Shown here: piece by piece, positions 6,648 to 12,107 of the stretch
Numbering within the stretch: the stretch's first letter is position 1
Layout of the letters: every line of letters starts with the position of its first letter
NCBI GenBank assembly: GCA_052148715.1
Contig: JBKQHQ010000170.1
Location: forward strand, 1 to 12,107
Length of the DNA: 12,107 nt
Reading direction: 5' to 3'
From: JBKQHQ01 sp052148715
GTDB taxonomy: Bacteria; Pseudomonadota; Alphaproteobacteria; Rhizobiales; Xanthobacteraceae
Translations under genes and position numbers: made by a program
The notes under the pieces: model-generated
What the model was told of the DNA's origin: nothing
Database searches by the model: none
Seen by the model: only the letters and a program-made list of their open reading frames with translations

Positions 6648-7290
6648 TTGGCTGTCGGCCTGATCGATGGCGTGCGCGCGAGCGCACAATCATGGAAGGA
6701 GCTGCTGCTCGACCTCAAGCGGCGCGGCCTTGCCACGGGACCCGAGCTCGCGGTAACCGACGGGGCGCTCGGTTTCTGGCAGGCCCTCGAGGAGCTGTGG
6801 CCGAAGACGGGCGGCCAGCGCTGCTCGGTGCACAAGACTGCCAACGTGCTCAACAAGCTGCCGAAGAGCCAGCAAGCGAAGGCCAAGCGCTGCAGGAAAT
6901 CTGGATGGCCGAGACCAAGAAGGATGCGCTCGCAGCGTTCGACGCCTTCGTCGAAACCTGGGGCAGCAAATACGAGAAGGCGGTCGACTGCCTCACCAAG
7001 GATCGCGAGGCGGTGCTGGCCTTCTACGATTTCCCGGCCGAGCACTGGAAGCATCCGCGCACGACAAATGTCATCGAAGGCGCGTTCGCGACGGTTCGTC
7101 ACCGCACCGTGCGCGCCAAGGGATGCTCTCGAACAAGACCGCACTCGCCATGATCTTCAAACTGGCCGAAGCCGCTGAGAAAAGTTGGCGGCGCCTTGAC
7201 GGCCACAACCTGCTGCCAAAACTGATCCTTGGAGTGAAGTTCGCCAACCGGATAGAGATCAAACAGCAACCTCAAACCGCTACCGCCTGA
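6648..7290 (+). pseudogene. IS256-family (mutator-type) transposase, N-terminally truncated and twice frameshifted
   Basis: Recognisable pieces in order are GVRASAQSWKELLLDLKRRG, VTDGALGFWQALEELWP and QRCSVHKTANVLNKLPKSQQ in one frame. After a break near 6887 come LQEIWMAETKKDALAAF, CLTKDREAVLAFYDFPAEHW and TTNVIEGAFATVRHRT. A break near 7125 (one base apparently lost) leads to SNKTALAMIFKLAEAAEKSW and LPKLILGVKF, ending TGA at 7288-7290. This is the C-terminal half of an IS256 DDE transposase. The second catalytic Asp (in TDGALGFW) and the Glu (in VIEGAF) are present; the first Asp and the N-terminal DNA-binding region, roughly 180-200 residues, are missing. It cannot make active enzyme. It marks past transposition next to the ctrA block. 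Confidence 0.9.
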
Positions 7291-7322
7291 TCCCGTCCGT
7301 CACCAACATTTGACAATAGCTC
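7291..7322 (-). repeat. Probable right terminal inverted repeat of the IS256 remnant, unpaired
   Basis: Read inward on the minus strand the segment starts GAGCTATTGTCAAATGTTGG and directly follows the transposase stop codon, where an IS256 element would end. No matching left end was found between 6055 and 6648, in line with a left-side deletion. The exact boundary is inferred. Confidence 0.4.
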
Positions 7323-7561
7323 GGAAGCCAACGACGGGCTAAATCATGATTAATACGCGATATCATCGTTTTTTGCCGGCAGCTCAAAGTAGATCGATGA
7401 AGATGGGAAGGTCCGATGAACTGTAATTGGCTCTTGATCAGAGCACAATTAGAAGGCCGTGGGCGAGTTATTTCGGGAGGACTGCTACCATGGCAGCGGA
7501 AAAGACGGCGCACTTCGGTACTGTGTCTTGGCCTTCAGAATCTCCGCGATCTGCGATGCGG

Positions 7562-8146
7562 TCAGGCCGGTCCAGCTAAGTCGGTAACTGCTGGCAGCCC
7601 GTCCGGAATATCTTTGTTCGCTAAAAGTTTGGCCCGCAGGGTCTGGGCTGCTGCCGATGTCAATATCAGCCGACCCATCAGGCGCGCGCCATCAGGAGTT
7701 ATCCCGCATAGAAAGTCCACGACCGCTGCTCCTTCTAGGGATACTGAAACCCGCACCGGAACGTCGGCCATGAAGGTCATTACCGGATCGCCGTGTTGTA
7801 TGGCTCGCCAGGTCGCTTCCAACTGAACTCGCTGTTCCGGGGTTAACTGATCCTTGCGGCTGGCGGCTTTTTTCCAAGACGCGGGGTCGACGGCCGCTGT
7901 GCGCGGCTCACTCGCCAAGTCCGGACACTGCGCGCCGCATTGGTCACTCATGTCAATGCTTCGCCTTCTCGGACAGTCGGCCGTGAGAACGGCAAGCCAC
8001 TCCATTACCTTGCCGTCGGGCCCGTGTTCCTTGATTAGTCGGTGCATGCCATATCGGCCTTCACGCCCGCACCTGTCACAAGCGACGCTGAGCATGTCAA
8101 GCCTGGCGACTAGGTCGCCAAAGATGATAGCGCCGTCGCGGGGCAT
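7562..8146 (-). CDS. CxxC 'TADCP' hypothetical protein with an unrecognised second half
   Basis: From the ATG at 8146 the first 77 residues form a small rhizobial-type domain: AIIFGDLVARLDML, then C23xxC26 (CDRCGREGRYG), GPDGKVMEWLAVLTADCP with C58, and MSDQCGAQCPDL with C70 and C74. The five cysteines suggest zinc binding; the function is unknown to me. Residues 78-194 (for example MTFMADVPVRVSVSLEG, ARLMGRLILTSAAAQTL) are not recognised and may be a fused domain. The frame ends at TGA 7562-7564 after VTDLAGPA. One frame over, the sequence continues WTGLTASQIAEILKAKTQ to a TAG at 7485-7487, so a small deletion near 7570 may have cut off a helix-turn-helix-like tail. An upstream in-frame extension to 8266 is open but unlike the family. 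A promoter and tandem decamer lie just upstream. Confidence 0.6.
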   Translation of the reverse strand: MPRDGAIIFGDLVARLDMLSVACDRCGREGRYGMHRLIKEHGPDGKVMEWLAVLTADCPRRRSIDMSDQCGAQCPDLASEPRTAAVDPASWKKAASRKDQLTPEQRVQLEATWRAIQHGDPVMTFMADVPVRVSVSLEGAAVVDFLCGITPDGARLMGRLILTSAAAQTLRAKLLANKDIPDGLPAVTDLAGPA

Positions 8147-8157
8147 TGATCGGCCTG

Positions 8158-8177
8158 TAATGGAAACTAATGGAAAC
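8158..8177 (-). repeat. Tandem decamer (GTTTCCATTA twice) in the leader of the CxxC protein gene
   Basis: Two perfect adjacent copies of a 10-base unit, TAATGGAAAC on the plus strand, lie 11 bases upstream of the ATG at 8146 and just downstream of the predicted promoter. Spacing of one helical turn puts both copies on the same DNA face, as in an operator. A leader RNA role or chance is also possible. Confidence 0.5.
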
Positions 8178-8191
8178 GCGTATACAGTTTG

Positions 8192-8220
8192 TCTATAGTG
8201 GTATCCCAATGCGGCGACAA
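8192..8220 (-). promoter_or_regulatory. Sigma-70-type promoter for the CxxC protein gene
   Basis: On the minus strand, TTGTCG (8220-8215) and TATAGA (8197-8192) are separated by exactly 17 bases. Each matches four of six consensus positions. Transcription would start near 8185, just before the tandem decamer and about 40 bases before the ATG at 8146. This also argues against the longer reading frame starting at 8266. Confidence 0.45.
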
Positions 8221-8317
8221 AATGGACCCAATGCTTCCGATTTGTGATGCGCGGGGTCGGCGGCAAGACCTGCGCGTGTGCAGCATTTTAGAGGTGCACG
8301 AGACTCAATAGCCCTCA

Positions 8318-8518
8318 GTTATTTCGCTTTCAAAGTTCGAAACTTTTCGCGTGACGTGCGCCAAATGCGGGCGTCATGGCCGCTCAGTTGAGCAACACGG
8401 CCACGACGGCAAGACCACCGATTGGCTCGCCGGGGATGACGGCTGATTGTCCGAAGAAGCGAGCGTCGACATGAGCGACCAATGTGTGGCACGGCACCCT
8501 GATCGGGTCAGAACGTAA
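8318..8518 (+). pseudogene. Frameshifted paralogue of the CxxC 'TADCP' protein
   Basis: Three plus-strand frames in succession spell out the same domain as the minus-strand gene at 8146. First, ISLSKFETFRVTCAKCGRHG and SVEQHGHDGKTTDWLAG (CxxC at 8357-8368), then a break near 8432. Next is MTADCPKKRAST, then a second break near 8470, then MSDQCVARHPD ending TAA at 8516-8518. Side by side with the neighbour, the CxxCGRxGR, HGxDGK, W-L-A, TADCP and MSDQC motifs keep their order and spacing, so homology is clear. The second Cys of the final QCxxxC pair is His (RHPD). Two frameshifts make it non-functional. It points away from its paralogue, about 170 bases apart, and runs toward the HicB-like gene. 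Confidence 0.75.
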
Positions 8519-8609
8519 GTGCCCTCCCGAGGACGATAGCGAGCGTGGCACGATTGATGTCCGATTCTGGGACAAGGTCTATTGGCACGAGAAATGCTGC
8601 GAAACGATC

Positions 8610-9020
8610 ATGACCCGCTACGTTGTCCTGATAGACGAAGAGCTCGGAGGCTATAGCCTCACGGTGCCTGACTTGCCGGGCTGCACATCGGCCGGAAGCA
8701 CGATCGGGGAAGTCCTACACAACGCGGCTGAAGCCGTCCGCATCTGGATAACCGATGCGGGGATTGCCCCAACCCCGCGAGCCCATAACGACGTGGTCGA
8801 GGATGAAAGAGTGAAGGCAGCCCTTGCGGGTGGCGCGATGCTGGCGATTGTGGTGGTCCAGCATGACTCGGAAGTGGCGAAACTCACCCACGTGGCCGAC
8901 CAAGACCACCGTGGCACCCAGCAGACGCCCGCCCGCCGCCGCGACGCCGCGGACCTGACCGATGGCACCCCTGCCCCAGCGGCTCTCAACGGGCACAGAG
9001 GACCAGCCCCATTTAACTGA
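8610..9020 (+). CDS. Orphan HicB-like antitoxin-family protein with eroded C-terminus
   Basis: The ATG at 8610 opens 136 codons. Residues 1-60 match the HicB fold: MTRYVVLIDEELGGYSLTVP, the signature VPDLPGC at 19-25, then TSAGSTIGEVLHNAAEAVRI. The middle (DERVKAALAGGAMLAIVVV) is also as in rhizobial HicB relatives. HicB proteins normally neutralise the HicA mRNA interferase and repress their operon through a C-terminal ribbon-helix-helix. Here that region is replaced by a Pro/Arg/Thr-rich tail (GTQQTPARRRDAADLTDG and on). The underlying bases still look like a frame-disturbed version of the usual VALIDxxARRRGxTRxAFLA segment, so DNA binding is probably lost. No HicA gene lies on either side. 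The frame is open further upstream to 8484, but that part is unrelated. Function is doubtful; it may be a decaying gene. Confidence 0.6.
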   Translation: MTRYVVLIDEELGGYSLTVPDLPGCTSAGSTIGEVLHNAAEAVRIWITDAGIAPTPRAHNDVVEDERVKAALAGGAMLAIVVVQHDSEVAKLTHVADQDHRGTQQTPARRRDAADLTDGTPAPAALNGHRGPAPFN

Positions 9021-9039
9021 TCGATTCCTCGACTGGGAG

Positions 9040-9255
9040 CGCGATGGATGCCCATAATTAGGATCATTTTGGGCATCTCGTCGTCGGCGAGCCGAGGATC
9101 ATGCGTTGCTTCTGTTTGGAATCATAGAGTCCCAAGGTGGGCGAGCCAGTGCCCCTGAGCCCAAACAGCATGCGCAGCTTGTGTTGCGGCCCGTAGAACC
9201 CAAGCGCCGGCGGGTCGTCCGGGCCGACGCTCAGCCAGACGGCGGACTCTTGGAG
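9040..9255 (-). pseudogene. Remnant of a short-repeat protein of LFGLxxxGSPTLGLYD type
   Basis: The minus strand from 9255 reads LQESAVWLSVGPDDPPALGF, then QHKLRMLFGLRGTGSPTLGL and YDSKQKQRMILG. Each unit resembles strand-turn repeats (K-x-R-x-x-x-G-x-x-x-x-G-S-P-x-L-x-L-x-D) seen in some bacterial hypothetical proteins. The frame runs into TGA at 9066-9064, but a one-base shift near 9090 gives LADDEMPKMILIMG, which continues the pattern. There is no start codon with a ribosome-binding site and only about two to three repeats, so this is a broken fragment. It is convergent with the HicB-like gene. The family is a guess from pattern only. Confidence 0.35.
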
Positions 9256-9766
9256 GCGGGTTCGCCCTTGTCGAACATCGCGAGGGCCTCGATTTTGTCA
9301 GCCTTCACCGCGTCGACCGCCCTTTCTTCGACTTCATGACTTTGAAGAGGCAACGACGATCGTTCTCCAGATGTCCGAGAGACTCGCACTCCGCCTGCGG
9401 GTAGCGATCGCGACCGCGTTCAGAGCCAAAGATTTGGAGAACACCGTTGGCGGTCTCGCTGTTGAAGACCAAAGCCGAAAATGTCGTCGCCCTCAAGCCG
9501 CACGACGTGCGCCTGCCGGCAAAACAATGACCCAGAGCATGCTGTCCTGGGCGGCCGAAGCCCAAGTATAAATCAAGCTTCAGTGTTCCGGCACCATTGA
9601 AGGTCGTGCTGACGTCCGACGCGGCGCCGAAGTCTGCTCGAACCTCGAGCCCTCACGGGCTTAAGGTTGGTAAGGCCATAGCGCTGCGCTGACATCGTTA
9701 ATGGTTCCGCAATGGCGCACGGCGCATTATGACGCCCCAGGAATTGGGCCTTGATGGAACGATTCG
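9256..9766. other. About 500 bases with no supported gene
   Basis: Open frames exist on both strands, the longest at 9565-9305 (minus, 86 codons). None has a recognisable motif or ribosome-binding site. Fragments such as KADKIEALAMFDKGEPAS on the minus strand near 9270-9330 look protein-like and may belong to the broken repeat protein downstream, but I cannot join them into one frame. No repeat or RNA gene was seen. Confidence 0.4.
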
Positions 9767-9967
9767 ATGAAGATGCAGGCAACGATTGAAGTGGAATTCG
9801 GCACCGACGAAGGCCAGACCGAAGGTAGCTTGGAGGCTGTGCTGTTGCGCGGAATGGTATCGCTTAAGACCGCCATCGAATACCGCGTGACCGGCTCGTC
9901 GACAGGAATCAAATATGGCTCCGGTGCAACAAGAGTTGAACTCATCGAAAAAAGCATCATGACCTAA
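9767..9967 (+). CDS. Small hypothetical protein (66 aa)
   Basis: The ATG at 9767 (or the second ATG at 9773) opens a frame to TAA at 9965-9967. The product begins MKMQATIEVEFGTDEGQTEG, continues LEAVLLRGMVSLKTAIEY and ends VELIEKSIMT. Alternating beta-type and amphipathic helical segments, low cysteine content and balanced charge make it look like a real small soluble protein, but I do not recognise its family. No strong ribosome-binding site is present. It lies 178 bases upstream of the DUF2336 gene on the same strand with an AT-rich spacer between, so it probably has separate transcription. Confidence 0.5.
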   Translation: MKMQATIEVEFGTDEGQTEGSLEAVLLRGMVSLKTAIEYRVTGSSTGIKYGSGATRVELIEKSIMT

Positions 9968-10042
9968 GTCACGTGCGAGACCATTGTTCGCTCCATCAAA
10001 CACGCCGGCTGCATCGCGGCGCGTTGCTAATTCTGATAAATT

Positions 10043-10057
10043 TTAACATATTTTTAG
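10043..10057 (+). promoter_or_regulatory. CtrA-like site, one mismatch, upstream of the DUF2336 gene
   Basis: TTAA-N7-TTAG, one base from the CtrA consensus, lies 88 bases upstream of the ATG at 10146 in the most AT-rich patch of this part of the window. The same TTAA/TTAG pairing occurs at 4585 and 6225. Chance occurrence in AT-rich DNA is a serious alternative. Confidence 0.3.
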
Positions 10058-10145
10058 ATCTCTAGTCGTATCAATACGCATGACCACCTGAGGGAGAATG
10101 CCTCAGCTGAGACAATTATCCGGGTTGCCGTAACTGACCACATAA

Positions 10146-11264
10146 ATGCGCACAAATAATTCAATAATTGCCGAACTCGAAGATGCGATCAAAAACGGCT
10201 CGCAGGAAAGGCGCGTCGAAACCCTGAGGCGCGTCACCGACCTTTTCCTCACCGGCGCTGACCGGTTCAATGATGAGCAAATTAAGGTATTTGATGACGT
10301 ACTGGGACACCTCATTGCAAGAATCGAGACCAAGGCACTCGCGGAACTTAGTGAGCGTCTGGCTCCCATCGCTAACGCGCCAATCGACGTGATCCAGCGT
10401 CTCGCCAGAGACGAGGAGGTTGCGGTTGCTGGGCCGATCTTGCTCCATTCGGAACGCCTTACCGAAAACGATCTTATCGAAATCTCAATGACCAAGAGCC
10501 AGGGCCACTTATTGGCGATCTCAGGGCGCACTCAAATCGGTGAGGCTGTGACCGATGTGTTGTTGGACCGGGGAGGCCGCGCGGTAACCCATAAGCTCGC
10601 GCAAAATTCCGGGGCGCACTTTTCCGAAGTTGGATTTGCAAAGCTGGTTAAAGGCGCGGAAGCGGACGAAAGCCTGGCGGAAGAACTCGGACTGCGGCTC
10701 GATATTCCATTACCTCTATTTAGGGAGCTCTTGCTGAAAGCGACCGATGCCGTCCGAGCGCGACTTCTCGCAAAGGCACCTCCTGAAACTAGGGACGAGA
10801 TCCAACGGGTACTCGCCACTATTTCGAATGAGGTTTGCCGCCAAGCGGCCACCCCGCGTGATTTCGTGTCGGCACAACGTGTAGTCAACGCAATGCGAGA
10901 GAGCGGCGAGCTAGACGAGGCGACCATTCTTCAGTTCGTGCAAGAGAATAAGTCCGAGGAAATGATCGTCGCGGTGTCGCTTTTGTGTTCAACGTCCCTC
11001 AAAATCATTGAACGGATAATGCAAGATACTCATGGTGACGGGATCCTTATAGCTTGCAAGGCCGCCGAACTCCATTGGCCGACCGTGGCTGCGATCATGA
11101 AGTGCAGATATTCGCAGTATTCAATCTCGGATCAGGAGCTCGCTCGGGTCAAGACCGACTTTATCAGATTGTCAAAGACGACTGCCCAACGAGTGCTTCG
11201 ATTTTGGCAAGCTCGGGATGCACCCTCCAACATGATCGGCGGCTCCGATACAACATCGAGATGA
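10146..11264 (+). CDS. DUF2336 domain protein (372 aa)
   Basis: The ATG at 10146 gives 372 residues, close to the usual length of these alphaproteobacterial proteins (about 350-390), with an intact frame to TGA at 11262-11264. The DUF2336 region spans roughly residues 60-290: LSERLAPIANAPIDVIQRLA, RDEEVAVAGPILLHSERLTE, QGHLLAISGRTQIGEAVTDV and LLDRGGRAVTHKLAQNSG. It is almost entirely helical with HEAT-like repeats, has no signal peptide and no membrane segment, so it should be cytoplasmic and may act by protein contacts. The biochemical role of the family is unknown. The ribosome-binding site is poor, but no other start fits. It is monocistronic here: the small gene at 9767 is 178 bases away and only debris follows. 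A CtrA-like site upstream raises the possibility of cell-cycle control. Confidence 0.85.
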   Translation: MRTNNSIIAELEDAIKNGSQERRVETLRRVTDLFLTGADRFNDEQIKVFDDVLGHLIARIETKALAELSERLAPIANAPIDVIQRLARDEEVAVAGPILLHSERLTENDLIEISMTKSQGHLLAISGRTQIGEAVTDVLLDRGGRAVTHKLAQNSGAHFSEVGFAKLVKGAEADESLAEELGLRLDIPLPLFRELLLKATDAVRARLLAKAPPETRDEIQRVLATISNEVCRQAATPRDFVSAQRVVNAMRESGELDEATILQFVQENKSEEMIVAVSLLCSTSLKIIERIMQDTHGDGILIACKAAELHWPTVAAIMKCRYSQYSISDQELARVKTDFIRLSKTTAQRVLRFWQARDAPSNMIGGSDTTSR

Positions 11265-11418
11265 GGTGACCTTGCAGCGATGTGCGGGTCAACCGATTCT
11301 GCAGGCTCGACCTCCCGCACGGCCGACGTGACAGCTGTCGGAATACTTCGGACATCGCAGCACTGAAGCGCGTCAATGACACGGTGTGTGACAGAAGCCC
11401 CCTTAATTCGTCGAGCGA

Positions 11419-11808
11419 CTAATTGAGGCATCCGCGGGGTTCCGATGCGCCGCGGCAGAGGACGCCCCCGGCCATCACGGTCACGTCGGACCACGGCGAT
11501 TGCACGATGGCAGAAGCCTCCGACTTATCATGCCACTCCGCGCCGCCGCCAATCCAAAGCCGCCGCACCTTGAACTTTACGCGCAGTCCTGCGGCGCTCT
11601 TGGCGCGGGTACCGAGCAACCGGTCGACGATCTCGTCAAGCACCGCATCCGCCGCGTCTGTCGCTTGGATCGAGCCGAACCCCGCGGCCTCAAACGCCGC
11701 TTCCCACACGGCATAGGCCGCATCGAATTCCTTCTCAACGTCGAGAAACTCGCCGTCGTCATACGCCGCAACCGCGACTTCCTGCAGTGGCGCTCGTCGT
11801 TTCGCCGG
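11419..11808 (-). pseudogene. Start-less hypothetical protein fragment
   Basis: One minus-strand frame is open from just after TGA 11811-11809 to the stop at 11419-11421, yet has no ATG, GTG or TTG before GTG 11709. The part upstream of that GTG is clearly protein-like (EVAVAAYDDGEFLDVEKEFD), as is what follows (WEAAFEAAGFG, ADAVLDEIVDRLLGTRAKSA, AGLRVKFKVRRLW). The pattern matches hypothetical proteins common in Bradyrhizobium accessory DNA that have an acidic N-terminal helix, an IVDxIxxTxAxTxAGLRVKA-like core and a Trp after it. The true start was probably lost by a frameshift or truncation near 11800. The tail (VMAGGVLCRGASEPRGCLN) does not look native. A shortened protein from GTG 11709 (96 residues) cannot be excluded. 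Confidence 0.45.
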
Positions 11809-11982
11809 TCACAAACCCGCTGCGGCGCCTGTTCAAACGGTCAATCCCGACTCAATCACCCGGCCGATCGTTGGGCCCGATCAACGACGACACGAGCGCG
11901 CCTCGCATCGTATTTGATCAGAAAGACCGGGACCGGTAAGCCTTCCTTCACTGAAGGATCCCTATATCTCTGTAGGAATGAT

Positions 11983-12107
11983 TAGAGCGGATTCCGCTCA
12001 TGTTCGAACATAACCGGCGTGGCGAAAGAAGTTCCTGCATTCTTTTGGGCTGAAACTGTTAACAATGCGGCCGATCCTACGCCGCAAGCATTGAATTGTG
12101 CGCTCTG
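11983..12107. repeat. Right arm of the perfect 125-bp inverted repeat
   Basis: Exact reverse complement of bases 1-125, including the palindromes GAGCGGA-T-TCCGCTC style at 11985-11999 and ATGTTCGAACAT at 12000-12011. Read inward on the minus strand it carries the same 41-codon open frame, ending here in TAA (11984-11982) instead of TAG, so the two arms part company at the third base of the stop codon. The 60 bases before it contain a short palindromic CCTTCA-C-TGAAGG (11945-11957) and no gene. Confidence 0.95.

Noticed and set aside
6503..7144. 213-codon minus-strand frame opposite the transposase
   Set aside because: Antisense shadow of the IS256 transposase, which has many recognisable motifs on the plus strand.
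7490..7579. 29-codon plus-strand frame with GGGAGG upstream (MAAEKTAHFG...)
   Set aside because: Overlaps the likely frameshifted tail of the minus-strand CxxC protein gene, and no family is recognised.
1..12107. CRISPR array, tRNA, rRNA or riboswitch
   Set aside because: No regularly spaced repeats, and no tRNA-like or rRNA-like sequence seen on either strand.

Overview
The window looks like accessory or decaying DNA from a GC-rich alphaproteobacterium, most likely Bradyrhizobium or a close relative (Nitrobacteraceae). The evidence is a CtrA-type cell-cycle regulator, a DUF2336 protein, a DUF5681 protein, single-domain PilZ proteins, an IS256-type transposase remnant and a small CxxC 'TADCP' protein of rhizobial type. 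I had no database access, so family names rest on recognised motifs and organism placement is an inference.

The two window edges are perfect inverted copies of one 125-base sequence (1-125 and 11983-12107). This means either an element bounded by long inverted repeats or, more simply, a contig that ends on both sides inside inverted copies of a longer repeat.

Layout: 126-1300 holds a small basic ORF, a frameshifted C-terminal remnant of a family III (CaiB/BaiF) CoA-transferase and a truncated DUF5681 protein. Positions 1618-3117 hold an intact AMP nucleosidase gene (amn). Positions 3118-4284 are debris with no convincing gene. Positions 4285-6054 form the most coherent block: two PilZ genes on the minus strand, one with an in-frame amber codon where a Trp is expected, and a full-length ctrA-like response-regulator gene on the plus strand. 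A perfect TTAA-N7-TTAA CtrA box lies between the divergent second PilZ gene and ctrA. Positions 6055-7322 are non-coding DNA followed by a truncated, twice-frameshifted IS256-family transposase. Positions 7485-8518 carry a small cysteine-motif protein gene (minus) with a clear promoter and a tandem decamer, plus a frameshifted paralogue (plus) in divergent orientation. Positions 8610-9020 hold an orphan HicB-like gene with an eroded C-terminus. Positions 9040-9766 are debris. A small hypothetical gene (9767-9967) and an intact DUF2336 gene (10146-11264) follow, then a start-less hypothetical fragment on the minus strand.

Working hypothesis: the ctrA-like gene, the PilZ gene(s) and perhaps the DUF2336 gene form a small CtrA-controlled set carried on accessory DNA, surrounded by transposase and gene wreckage. 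The perfect CtrA box and the intact regulator are seen directly. The regulon idea beyond that is inference.
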